From: Glebionis coronaria
Lineage: Eukaryota > Streptophyta > Magnoliopsida > Asterales > Asteraceae
Reading direction: 5' to 3'
DNA: 64,000 nt
Assembly (NCBI GenBank): GCA_025667525.1
Contig: CM046875.1
Coordinates: forward strand, 202,282,125 to 202,346,124
Positions within the stretch are counted from its first letter, which is position 1, and each line of letters opens with the position of its first letter. The notes beneath the pieces are model-generated. The model searched no databases. It had not been told where the DNA came from and worked only from the letters and a program-made list of their open reading frames with translations. Both the position numbers and the translations under genes were made by a program. Positions 46,967 through 57,964 of this stretch are shown here, one piece after another.

Positions 46967-49900
46967 TCTCAAGAAGGAGAAAGGTCGGATGGCTCACCCG
47001 AGCGGCCAGATCGAGAGCTGACCAGAACCACACGCCGCCCGAGTGTGTGGGACAGAATGAACACTGGGAAAAAGGCTCCTGGCTCATCCCAAAAAAGTGG
47101 TCCCTATGCAAAGAATGGGGCACCGCCGCCATCCCCGGATCCATCCGAAGAGGATTCAGATGACCATCCGTCTAAGCGTCGCCGACCTAGGCGCACCCCT
47201 CCACCACCACCAAACAATGATAGGTATTATGATAGTCCTTATTATCGAGACGCGGAAGCGGAGGATCTCTCGCGTCCATGGTGTGAACCATGGGATGACC
47301 CTAGGCTCACCCGGCCATGGGCGGATCCCAGGGAAGACCCGTTCACCCTCCGCATACGGAACTATTCTGAGGACACCAAACGTCGCATGCCGGCGTGTAT
47401 CAAGACTTATGATGGGTCCGGTGATCCTGTGGATCACCTCAAAATATTTGATACGCAGGCTAAAATTGAGCGATGGCCCATGCCTATATGGTGCCAAATG
47501 TTCAATTCGACCTTGATTGGAAACGCCCGTGACTGGTTCGAGGCACTCCCCCCACGGAGCATTGATAGTTTCACGGAACTACGCACTGCGTTTGAGAACA
47601 ATTATACTCAAAGGAAGAAGTATAATAGGGATCCGGTCTCATTGGAAACCGTCAAGCAACGGCAGGGGGAGTCCACAGAAGCCTTCACTGAGCGCTTCAA
47701 TGATGAGTGCACACGCACAAGAACCATGCCAGAGCTCCTGAAAATCTCTGACTACATGCACGCCATAACAGACAGAGAACTGATCAGGCGTCTCAACGAC
47801 AAGCGTCCAGAGAGATATGATGACCTCATGGAAAGGGTCAGAAATTTCATAGAGGGAGAAACAGCTGTTGCCGCGGCCTACCCATCCCGAGGAAATGGGT
47901 ACCGGTCAAATGACCAGTCCCGGAGACAGTCGGGCGGTCAAGGTAACCAGAACAATAACAAGGGCTCGGACTATAAGAGCCAAAGCAAAGGCGGACGGTC
48001 GGACGATAAGTTCACCCCCCTAAAGATGTCCTACCGGGAGATATTGTTGACTGAAGGGGCGAACTTTCCAAGGCCTCCCCCAATGACCACTCCCCCGGAA
48101 CGTCGGCAAGGAAGTCGCTTCTGCGAGTTCCATAATGACAAAGGACACGGCACGGAGGAGTGTATCCAGCTCAAGAAGCATATTGAGTCGCTAATCAAAT
48201 CAGGCAAACTCAAGCACCTAGTTAAGGATTGGAAGGACGGAAAAGACAACAACAAGAAGTATGATAAGAAGGATCCCCAAAAGGACAAGCCTTCGACCAT
48301 ATACATGATCCAATCCAGACAGCGCCGCACGAGACAGAAAATTGGCCAAAAATTTTCACGCGGCAGGGAAATCTCATTCCCTCCCATCACAGCAAGCGAT
48401 GTGATTGATGCGCCTCTCACTATTGAGATAAGCATTGGAACACACAATGTTCGTCACATGTATGTGGATGGAGGATCGTCAGCAGAGGTACTGTATGAAC
48501 ACTGCTTTGTGCAGTTATACCCAGAAATAAGAAGCCAATTAGTACCGGCCACGTCGCCGCTTACTGGCTTTAGTGGAGACACTATCTGGCCGATAGGGCA
48601 ATTGCGTTTGCTTGTCACCATTGGGAATGAGGAACATTCCACTACGACGTGGATGAACTTCATGGTGATACGTTCACACTCTCCGTATAATGGAATCATA
48701 GGCAGACCAGGCATTTTGGCTATCCGGGCAGTACCCTCTACGACACACGGAATGATCAAATTCCCCGTTGAGGGGGGAATCGTTACTATTTACAACACAG
48801 TCGTACCAACATCCGAGTGTCACACCGTGACAACACCGGCTCCACCTGTACCACCCAAGGATGGGGCACCACCACCCAATTGGAAGGTGGCCATTCACCC
48901 TGACTATCCGGAACAGGAGGTATCCATAGGAGGGGCGCTCTCGGATAGCGGCAAAAGGGCCATGTGCTCTCTTTTAAGTGCAAACCTGGACATATTCGCA
49001 TGGGAGCCAAAACATATGACGGGTGTGCCACGGGCGATAACAGAGCATAAGCTCCAGATCCGCCAAGGGTACCAACCCATCAAGCAAAAGAAGCGCGGCC
49101 AGGCGCCCGAGCGCAGCCAAGTGATACTGGAGGAAGTACGGAAGCTAGTGGACGCAGGCATCATGCGCGAGGTATACTACCACGAGTGGTTATCTAATCC
49201 GGTCATGGTCAAGAAACATGACGGAAGTTGGCGCATGTGTGTGGATTTCACGGATCTAAACAAGGCCTGCCCACAGGACTGTTACCCGTTACCAGAAATC
49301 GACTGGAAGGTGGAGTCCTTGTGTGGATATCCTTTCAAATGCTTCTTGCATGCATATAAAGGGTATCACCAAATCCAGATGGCGGAGGAGGATGCAGAAA
49401 AAACGGCGTTCCACACGAGCCAGGGCGTATATTGCTATACGAAAATGCCGTTTGGATTGAAGAACGCCGGCGCTACATATCAGCGGTTGGTGGATAAAGC
49501 TTTTGAATCACAAATAGGACGCAACTTGGAAGTCTATGTTGATGACTTGGTGATAAAAAGCCACACGGAGGAGGCACTTCTCCGGGATGTCCAGGAGACA
49601 TTCGACACGCTGAGAAGGATTAACATGAAGTTAAATCCAAAGAAATGTACGTTTGGAGCAACAGAGGGAATGTTCCTGGGATATTTGATTGACCCAAACG
49701 GCATCAAACCTTGTCCAGAGAAGACGGACGCAGTGATACGACTACCGTACCCTCAGACATGGAAGGAGGTGCAGTCCTTGAATGGGAAGTTAGCAGGGCT
49801 GAATAGATTCCTATCTAAATCCGCAGAGAAGTCATTACCCCTATTTAAGACACTCAAGAAGTGTATTAGAAAGGGAGACTTCCGTTGGACGAAGGAAGCT

Positions 49901-51313
49901 GAGGAAGCTTTTGGCCAACTCAAGCAGCATCTCGCATCTCTCCCTATGCTAGTAGCTCCCCGGCCAAAGGAGGAACTCATTATATATCTCTCAGCTACTC
50001 ATGGCGCAATAAGCGCGGTACTTATGACGGATAGAGATACAGTACAAACTCCGGTCTACTTTATAAGTAGAACACTACAAGAGGCGGAGCTGAATTATTC
50101 CTCCATGGAAAAATTGGTGTTAACACTAGTATTTGCTACAAAGCGGTTGCGCCGGTACTTTCAGGCGCACCCAATTGTGGTGATTACAGATCAGCCAATC
50201 AAGCAGGTTATCTCTAGACCAGACGTGGCAGGGAGGCTAGAGAAATGGAGCATCCTATTGGGGGGGCATAATATATCTTACAGACCAAGGACGGCTGTTA
50301 AAGGCCAGATCTTGGCAGATTTCCTGATCGAGAAGCCGGATGAGGAAGAACCAATCATTAAGCAAGACGAGATCCCAACGGAACCTTGGGTGCTATTCAC
50401 GGACGGATCCTCATGTACAGACGGGTCCGGGGCAGGTCTCATCCTCACGAATCCAGAAGGTATGGAATTCACGTACGCCCTCCGTTTTGAGTTCACGGCC
50501 ACCAACAACGAAGCGGAATATGAAGCATTAATTGCGGGTTTAAAAATCGCCGCTAGAATGGGAGTCCGCAACCTTGAGGCCTACGTGGACTCACGGCTTG
50601 TCGCGAACCATATTCTAGGTGGGTATGTGGCTAAGGAGGACAACATGGTCAGGTACTTGGAAAAAGTCAAGTCGTTAATCGCGACTTTCAGTAAGTTTTC
50701 CATCAAGCAGGTGCCAAGAGGCGAGAACAAGAAAGCGGACGCTCTTAGCAAGATCGCATCCACGAGCTTCGCTCACTTGTCTAAACAAGTTTTGGTGGAA
50801 ATACTCAAGGAGAAATCTATCACGGAAGGGGAGGTAGCCGCTATAGTTGAGGAGGAGGGACCTACGTGGATGACCCCAATCATTAACTATTTGACTAATA
50901 AAACCCTTCCAGACGAGGAAAAAGCAGCAAGACGCATTAAAAGGAAGTCACAACATTTTGAACTCCGAGAAGGCATCCTTTACAAGCGCTCTTTCTTGCA
51001 GCCGTGGCTGCGGTATGTTGGACCACGCCAGGCGGCTTACGTCATCAGTGACATACACGAAGGGTTGTGCGGCATGCATGCAGGCCCACGATCCGTGGTA
51101 GCTAGAGCCTTACGAATGGGTTATTATTGGCCCACCATGCACAGGGACGCGCGCGACATGATTCGCAAGTGCAACAATTGCCAAGTGCATAGGCCAGTCC
51201 CGCGACACCCGCAGCAGGAGCTTACACCTATCACGTCCCCATGGCCATTTTACAAGTGGGGAATTGACATTGCAGGACCATTTCCTGTAGCTGTGGGGGG
51301 GTTAAATTCTTGA
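46967..51313 (+). pseudogene. gag-pol: TAT gag-pol: gag, protease, RT, two RNase H, integrase start
   Basis: The long frame (1422 codons from Met at 47045) encodes, with residues counted from there: Gag capsid (about 120-270); knuckle CEFHNDKGHGTEEC (about 358); protease with VDGGSS (about 475); RT with polymerase motif YVDD (831-834); Ty3-type RNase H (about 970-1075; YLSATHG where a catalytic Asp is usual, which I recall as common in Tat); plant-type RNase H (D1120 in FTDGS, NNEAEYEA, YVDSRL, KKADALSK, all four acidic sites present); and the integrase zinc finger (HEGLCGMH, CNNCQ). RT motif A reads FLHAYKGYHQI: residue 769 is His (CAT) instead of the catalytic Asp, so this RT should be inactive. 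The frame ends early through a shift in a G7 run (51295-51301). Confidence 0.93.
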
Positions 51314-52098
51314 TTGTTGCAATGGACTACTTCACACGTTGGATAGAAGCCAAGGCAGTCAAATCTATCACAGGTAAGCAGGTCAAGAAGTTCGTGTGGG
51401 AACACATTGTGTGCCGTTTTGGTCTACCAGGAGAAATCATCTCGGACAACGGCAAGCAGTTCACGGACAACCCATTCAAAGATTGGTGTGCATCATTGAA
51501 CATCAAACGGCGCTTCGCGTCCGTTAAGCATCCACAAACGAACAGCCTTGTCGAACGAGCAAATAGGAGCTTGGGGAATGGAGTCAAGGCGCGTCTGGAT
51601 GAACGAAATGGCAAATGGGTCGATGAGTTATCACACGTGCTATGGGCACATAGAACCATGATCAAAACAGCCAATGGGGATACTCCATTTGCATTAGCTT
51701 ACGGCACTGAAGCCGTTATACCAGCAGAAATAGGGATGCCTACCATCCGCACGGCGGAGGTTAATGTCGTCACAAACGATGAACAACTGCGAATCAACCT
51801 GGATCTGTTGGAAGAAAAAAGGGAAATAGCAGCCATCAATGAGGCTAAGTCCAAGGCTAAGATGAAGGCTTATTATGACGCCAAGGTCAAGGGTGTTTCT
51901 TTTCGACCGGGGGACTACGTCTATCGTGCTAACGAAGCGAGTCGAGTGGAGAATACAGGAAAACTGGGCCCTAAATGGGAAGGACCGTATGAAGTCACTG
52001 AAACCTTGGGACGAGGCGCGTACAAGTTAGGTGACATGGATGGCCGCGACCTAGAGCGCACATGGAACATCTCCAATCTCAAAAGGTGCTATCTTTAA
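51310..52098 (+). pseudogene. TAT integrase core and C-terminus (frameshifted part of pol)
   Basis: This frame continues integrase directly after the G-run shift. The D-D-35-E triad is completed by GIDIAG in the upstream frame and by SDNGKQF and NSLVER here, with 35 residues between the second Asp and the Glu. The C-terminal part (FRPGDYVYRANEAS, KLGPKWEGPYEV, WNISNLKRCYL) is the typical Tat ending. Apart from the one-base shift the domain looks complete. A sequencing error in the homopolymer is possible. Confidence 0.92.
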
Positions 52099-52811
52099 AA
52101 GCTACGGCTTCCGCATGGGTACTTCGCTATAGGCGGTCTTAATAAAGAACCATGCGGTTTATTTGTTTTGTTTGTTTTTCATATGTTTGTTTAGTTTCCT
52201 TTCTTGTTTTTTAGGACTTGTCGTCATTATTCAAACAAAAGTGTAAACGTTCTAATAAAATGCCGTGGTGCCTAGCTAGCTCCACGGCCTGTTTCGTGCA
52301 AATCATTTTCCTTTCTTTGTTAGATTCTTTGTTAGTCGTATGAATTTTACTTGTATTATAATATGACATGTTTCATTCGTATGCATTCTTTCAAATTACC
52401 GTACATGTACTATACGCCTCCAGGCGGGGTAAGAGGATTAAGTGAACCTACTAATTCAACTTGCCGCGTAAGAGGGATGCAACCCCATCCGCACGGATCA
52501 TGTATCCTTACTAGACGCCGTACTCACAAGACGTTGTGATAAGTTTTTTGTGCACCATACCCACACGGTACTCTGCATAGTAAAGACGCACGCCGCATGT
52601 CTAGTAAATTATAGACTTGTATGTATTTTCCTTTTTTCTTTATGTGTACGACGTGATACACCACGCGGCATTGAAGTACAATGAAATACACAAGTTTCAA
52701 AATTAACAATAAACAAAATGGCCGTGGTGGTCACGGACTTCTAAATAAAAGGACAAATTATTACATATGTCTTAGCCGTGTACATACACGGACGAATATA
52801 ATCACAAGTGT
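52099..52811. other. TAT spacer between integrase and antisense gene
   Basis: About 700 bp without a supported ORF. It would hold the 3' untranslated ends of two converging transcripts. I see AT-rich stretches with aataaa-like signals on both strands but cannot place poly(A) sites. Confidence 0.55.
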
Positions 52812-53535
52812 TTACAACATATAAGTTACAAGGGGGGGGGGGAGGAACTCTCCTAGATCCTTCTTCCCTTCCTCAATTAAAGCACGAAGGGCCTCCCCAC
52901 GAGCATCTTTCCCGTCCTGAACTTTGACTGCAAGAGCATCTAGCGCTTCCCCAAGCGGTTTTTCACCTGACATGGCTTTGGATACGGAATCATAAGTAGC
53001 CAACGTCAAGGGAATTGGATCAGCACTCAGCCGGGACATTATTGCTTCATTGGGAGCATCTTTCATGGCTTCAAGCTCGTCCAGGAGGGGGTGTTGGAGG
53101 TCTGCCAAGGCATCCATGGACGCAGTCATCTTACCCGCTGCGGAGGGGTTGTGATATGGATGCTGTGTGATATCCTCACCTTTTGCGATCATCTCCGCAG
53201 CTTGGACCAGGCCTTCATGCCTACCACGGTCGATCCCATCAGATACAACCCCAGCAAATGCCTGCAGTAGGTGTGGAGCGTTCAGGGCCCCACTTACGGC
53301 AAGCCGCAGTCCTTGCCCGATAATCCACCTACGACCAGCTGTCGCGGTTAGTAGGGGGGCATACTCTCTCCGCACAGCTGACAACCACCTTGCTCAACTC
53401 TTCATCAGCTAAGGCAACTTGATTTTCAAGGTTGGTTTGAGCCTGCGTCAATTCCTCCTTCAGTGCGTCACGCTCCTGGGCAATGCTGAATGATTGCACG
53501 GTCACCGCCTTAGTAGCAGCCTCAGCCGCAGACAC

Positions 53536-53634
53536 CTGTGTATGAAATTTGGAGTTACTACAAGAATACATACTTTTTTGGACTACATGCATACAAGGAG
53601 TAGGGGTGTATGTACAATATTTCTGAAAATTTAC
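53536..53634 (-). other. In-frame intron of the antisense gene
   Basis: It is 99 bp (33 codons) with no stop, donor GAAG|GTAAAT and acceptor ATACACAG|GTG on minus. Because its length is a multiple of three and it is open, retention would still give protein. The Cys/Tyr-rich translation inside a coiled coil argues it is an intron. Confidence 0.65.
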
Positions 53635-54163
53635 CTTCTCGTTTGATGCGGCTACGAGGGCCTCCAACTCAGCAATACGCCTCTCTCTGGTATCGGCGTG
53701 AAATGCTTGCTCCTTCACCGTCGCCTCGGCGGTCAGTAACGCCGCCTGCAAGGATGCGATGGTCTTCTCGTTCTTCACGACCATTGCCTCACGGCGGGCT
53801 ATCCTTTTGTCGGCACGGCTCACGTTAGTGAGGGCCTTAATCAGACGGCGTCTTAACGCGGCACCTACCGTCACCTGATGTGCAGATGATACATCAAACT
53901 GTTCTATCAGGGCCTCATGATCTAGTTCATCTAAATCCTGTGCGAGGGCAGGCGGGGTGATGTGTTCGATGAACTCTGAACACTCGGATTCGGCCTCCAA
54001 CCGTGTCAAGATTGATAAATTCCATGCTAAGCGCAAGCTCTCTTCTGGCCCCTCGGGGTGCGGCTCCTTGGCACGTGCGGTAACAGGTGATGGGGGATTG
54101 TTGGTAGCCGCGGGGGATGGATTTCTCCCCACTTCTTCTTGTGCTCCGGCTGCCGGATTCACC

Positions 54164-54231
54164 CTGTCGTTCAAAAATTAGTCTATATATATCATACGAA
54201 GGTACAAATCATAATCACAAGGGGTACTTAC
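54164..54231 (-). other. Intron 2 of the antisense gene
   Basis: It is 68 bp with donor CCTC|GTAAGT (strong consensus) and acceptor ACGACAG|GGT. Splicing joins DIGTS to VNPAAGAQ in frame and removes the TAA at the end of the upstream frame. Confidence 0.75.
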
Positions 54232-54760
54232 GAGGTGCCAATGTCAGGGTCTGGGCCGGTAGGAGCTACGGCGCTCACAGGGGCGACTCGCAGAACTGGC
54301 CCTTCCATGGTCGGGGTGGGGTCGGCTTGACCAGTCATGGTGCTGCTTCCTTCTTGATATTGTGGATGGTCTTTCCGCAACTTCTTGGGAGGGGCATTTG
54401 CAACTCCGGCATCCTCCCCAGTCTTCTTCGCCACACGCCTGGTTGTTTTTCTCTTTTTAGAAGCAAGTGTGGTGGATCCGGAAGCTTGCGTAGTGTCTTC
54501 ATTAGGATCGCGCTCTTCCTCTTGGTTGATGGTGCCTCCCTCCAGCAAGGGGTCGTCGCCATCTTCGTTATGAAAGTCCAAAGGGGACTTCTCGATAACA
54601 GGCTCTTCTTCGTCCGACCTGGGCTCGGTTGTCTCTTCCAGCGGAATCGTGCGGTCGGCTAAAGCTTCTAGCAAGGGGAGCTCATTCGGCTTTAACGGCC
54701 GGAATCCTTCCGCCACCTTCATGGGGTCGCCTTGACGAAGTAATCCGTGGAGGTTCATCT

Positions 54761-54846
54761 CTGCAAATGATGGTAGAAGTATATGGGTTAGTAACATTTT
54801 ACACATATGTGATAGATCGAATTTACAAGATATATATATGACCTAC
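54761..54846 (-). other. Intron 1 of the antisense gene
   Basis: It is 86 bp with donor GAGG|GTAGGT and acceptor TTTGCAG|AGATG. Splicing joins ...TEQGE to EMNLHGLL in the right phase. Confidence 0.7.
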
Positions 54847-55693
54847 CCTCGCCCTGTTCCGTTAAGAAGCACGGATATAAGTCATCCCTCCCAAAGTAAC
54901 GGCGGCTTATCCCTACTAAGCACAGAAAGTGTTCCGGCAACCCTCTATGAAATTCCGTGCGATGGGTATCTAGTATTTTCAGGTCCCGGCTACTATAATC
55001 TTTGGATTTGGGCGGATAGTCTTTTGGGGCTTTGGTTTTAAGTACGAAGGGGTGGGGAATACTTTCTCATCTACAAAGAAGTAATGGTCGTACCAATTCG
55101 TAAGGGAGTCAAGAGGTTTCCTATATGTCATCGGGGCATTCCTGGGTCGTTTCTTGAACGACAACCACCCGTTCACTAATTGGGGAAAGTAGAAAGCCCT
55201 AAAAAGGTTCACGGTGGGGGTTACTCTGCAGGTATGGCATGTAATCTCAAACTGATTGATTTTACACGCCCCTATACAGTGGAGCTGGGTGATATGAAAG
55301 TCATAATACAAAAGAAGGTCTACCAAGAACTTGGACAACGGAATACGGTAGTTGGCTGAGTCAAACAGGCGTGTGTATATGCCTATTTTCCCCGCCGGTG
55401 CATCCGTAATAGCCTCACCATCACCCGGATAGGTGGGGTGCACACTTTCGGGCACATAATACTTCGACAGAAAGTCGAAGTACTTCTCCGCAGACATCAC
55501 GTTCAGGACGTCCGTGATGAGGGGGTTATCCTTGACCATATTTTATGAAAAGGTTTTTAAAGGCGTGGTAATCTAACCTGCGGTGACGGATATCCGTGGA
55601 AAAGAAGGCAATAATTTTGGAGATAAAAGCTTGAAGTTAACAATGGCGGAAGAATGAGTGAGTTGTGTGTGTAACATACACGCATGCCCACTC

Positions 55694-55746
55694 TTATATA
55701 GGGTGGCCTCGGTTTCCGAGGTACCATGGATCTTTGACACGTGTCA
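55694..55746 (-). promoter_or_regulatory. Promoter of the antisense gene: TATA box and G-box
   Basis: A TATATAA box on minus (plus 55694-55700) lies about 155 bp upstream of the ATG at 55539. Some 40 bp further upstream is the perfect palindrome tgacacgtgtca (55735-55746) with a CACGTG G-box, a binding site for plant bZIP and bHLH factors. This supports a promoter independent of the LTRs. Start site inferred, not seen. Confidence 0.65.
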
Positions 55747-55747
55747 G

Positions 55748-56138
55748 TCACATTCCCTATCCAATGGATAGGGTTTCTGACATTTCTGCAACGACGGTGG
55801 GGGACCCACAGGTCACTTCTTAAACAGTTTCGCGTGGCTCGAGGATGGGCAGTCATCATGCACTTTTTGCAGACATGCGACTGGATTATTGACTATCATT
55901 AATGCGACTGGATTCTTGTCGGGTTATGCGGCTCTTACGTAAGACCGTATTTAATGTTGCATTTAAGTTGTCTCGGCCGTTACGTGCGGCTGAGGTAGTA
56001 TTCATTAAAATATATTCCTACGACCGGTTGCCACGTGCGGCCGGAACAAATTTTCCAGTATCATTTCCTAGGTCTTTCTTGGTATGTCCGGAGAGCAGCT
56101 TGATAGTCTAGAGGTTACGCCTACGGCTGTAACAACTA
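55748..56138. other. TAT region between antisense promoter and 3' LTR
   Basis: No supported gene. It holds small direct repeats: atgcgactggatt at 55875-55887 and 55902-55914, and two copies of an (a)cgtgcggc(t/c)g block near 55983 and 56033 that resemble G-box-like elements. They may be upstream elements of the minus promoter. Confidence 0.55.
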
Positions 56139-56151
56139 GACTGGGGGGACA
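56139..56151 (+). other. TAT polypurine tract
   Basis: Purine run GACTGGGGGGACA directly before the 3' LTR start TGATGACG. Confidence 0.8.
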
Positions 56152-56722
56152 TGATGACGTATAGTCCCCAACCGGGTCATGAGCCCGGCCCACGGGTACT
56201 ACCCGTATCCGGCCCATCACAGATGGGTGGATAAATGTCATTCAGGCTTATGGGTTTGAGTGAATAGTAACCGCACATGTGTGCGGCCCACGGCCCAAGG
56301 CGGCCGACATAAGATTAGACAGAATCATATTCTGTCTAGGAATATCTTTATCCCAATAAGAGAGGAGATTCACTACCAGAATTAGAAGATAACAATCACT
56401 CTAATTCTGGTGCTTATCTCTTCCTTGGGGCCGAAGGATCAGTGAAAGCCCACTAGGGTTTCACTGCCTATAAAAGGAACCCCCAAGGGTTCCACAGAGG
56501 TATTACGACTTGTACTCTAAACTCACATAAACCTTAAACCGATTACTTACTCTCACGCCGGAGTCTAATCGTGGGAAACATTCCCACGGTAAGCCTAACG
56601 CGTGCTGTTTAGTGTGCAGGATCCCAACCAAACGATTCACTTGGTGCAGGAGCCGGAGCTCAGCCAACCCGAATTAAGCCTAATTCGGGTCTAGCAAGGA
56701 TCAACCAACTTTTGCATCAACA
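56152..56722 (+). repeat. TAT 3' LTR
   Basis: It is 571 bp, the same length as the 5' LTR. The three differences from it are at the ccgtatc(c/t)gg, cactg(c/t)ctat and gtac(t/c)ctaa positions. Confidence 0.95.
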
Positions 56723-56727
56723 TTATT
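56723..56727. repeat. TAT target-site duplication, right (ttatt)
   Basis: Identical to 45795-45799. Confidence 0.93.
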
Positions 56728-57751
56728 TATTGCAGATAAATTTATTAGCAAGCGATGGGAGAATAGGCTTATAATTAACTCACATAAATTCACGAAAGAA
56801 TACCAAACTTATAATTGACTCTATCATCTCTCGTTCTCCACAGTTTAAAATATCAAGGAATGAGACTCGTGGATGCTTAGCCTATTAAATCAAAGTTTTG
56901 GGTTTTCGAGTCGCCTATAGGATCTTGCAAATTCTTAGACTCTTTCAAGTTTTAGAAATCGCATTTTAAAGTTCCCTTGATAAACGACTCTCTAGGATCA
57001 ATTATAGGAACTTGCGAAAAGTTCTTGTTCTTAACCCGTGAGAGTTAAGACTTTCGCGTTTTATAGCTCCCTATATAAAAGCCTAGCAAAACTTGACTTA
57101 AACACGTTAAGGATACTAGCTAGAGTAAACTTAGATAAGTAAACTCGGGTTGAGTCAAAAGATTCACAACGTTTGAAAATTAAAACCACTTTATTAAAAA
57201 TTTATTCTAATAAGGAAAGAAAATAACTATACAAAAGGTAAAAACTAATAGGCCAAAATAGATCAAAAATTTTGAAAAATGTCGAAAAAATGATTTTCCG
57301 GTTAAAATGAGGACAAATACAAGGAAAAGAGCCACTTAACTTCGATAGAAGTCCCCCTACACTTAATATAAACATTGTCCTCAATGTTTAAGCATGTGGG
57401 AGTAAACTCCCCTACACTTAGGACATTGTGCACTTTGTTTAAATCTCGCTAAAGAAGAGACAACTAAAGAGATTCCTATTTTAATATTGAGAAATATAAA
57501 ATAGTGAATCGAAAAGAGTTTAGGATAGAACCGGGAAAATGGGGACAACGGAATCACGGGTCGTCAAAAATCATCAAGAGTGGATCATTGAAGCTCGAAT
57601 CCCTGATTAAGAGAGGAGAGGAAATAGCAAACACCAACGGGTCTCCCCTACACTTAGGATAAAGAAAGCTAAAAGATAGATACATGGGTTGCCTCCCAAG
57701 AAGCGCTTGATTTTTGTTAACCGAGTCGTGAGCCTGACTCGACCTTGATCA
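56728..57751 (-). other. GP2 3' non-coding region, right part
   Basis: It continues the region split by TAT and aligns with about 4625-5640 of ATH and 32160-33200 of GP1. No conserved ORF. The short ORF at 57202-57384 has counterparts at 5101 and 32596 only because the DNA is homologous; they differ in frame-breaking indels. Confidence 0.8.
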
Positions 57752-57964
57752 TCACAGGAAGAAGCATGAAACATATCCACCAGGATCAAAGACATAGTTT
57801 TCGTCCATCAAATAGCACAAGCTTAAGGCGAACAAGGCAAGCCAAAGAAGAGCAGGCAAGGTTCCCTTAAGAAACGATGGAGCACGGTGGAAGCAAGGGT
57901 GAAGAGGTGCAAGCAGATTTCCATAAGTTCCAAAGATATTTCCTTTTATTTCATCAGACGGATA
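57752..57964 (-). pseudogene. GP2 polyprotein C-terminal tail beyond the TAG
   Basis: The frame continues from 57964 to a TGA at 57752 with about 70 codons aligned to the end of GP1's protein: YPSDEIKG, a hydrophobic stretch of about 14 residues, MDENYVFDPGG, then a short Cys/Phe-rich end. It is reachable only by readthrough of the TAG. Confidence 0.7.

Larger units (their letters stand above)
52812..55539 (-). pseudogene. Antisense spliced gene in TAT (PF04195-type 'putative gypsy type transposon' protein)
   Basis: Four exons on minus: 55539-54847, 54760-54232, 54163-53635 and 53535-52812. The three introns are 86, 68 and 99 bp, all GT-AG, and each junction keeps phase. Exon 1 carries the PF04195-like domain (RIPLSKFLVDLLLYYDFHITQL, FYFPQLVNGWLSFKKR, PLDSLTNWYDHYFFVD). 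Exon 2 is acidic then basic with a KKRKTTRR nuclear-signal-like motif. Exons 3-4 form an Ala/Glu/Lys-rich coiled coil. Two one- or two-base shifts, near 54985 and near 53380, break the frame. Steinbauerova and colleagues described such antisense ORFs in Tat elements; the function is unknown. Confidence 0.82.
45800..56722 (+). mobile_element. TAT: Tat-clade Ty3/gypsy element with antisense gene
   Basis: This 10.9-kb plus-strand element is the only one in that orientation. It has 571-bp LTRs with TG..CA ends differing at three positions (all C/T), a primer-binding site, gag-pol with two RNase H domains, a polypurine tract and a 4-kb region after integrase that carries a minus-strand gene. The second, plant-type RNase H and the antisense gene are hallmarks of the Tat lineage (Retand/Ogre relatives). 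By LTR similarity it is the youngest insertion here. Confidence 0.94.

Noticed and set aside
48031..49164. Minus-strand ORFs opposite TAT gag-pol
   Set aside because: Antisense shadows; no promoter, no splice structure and no family match, unlike 52812-55539.
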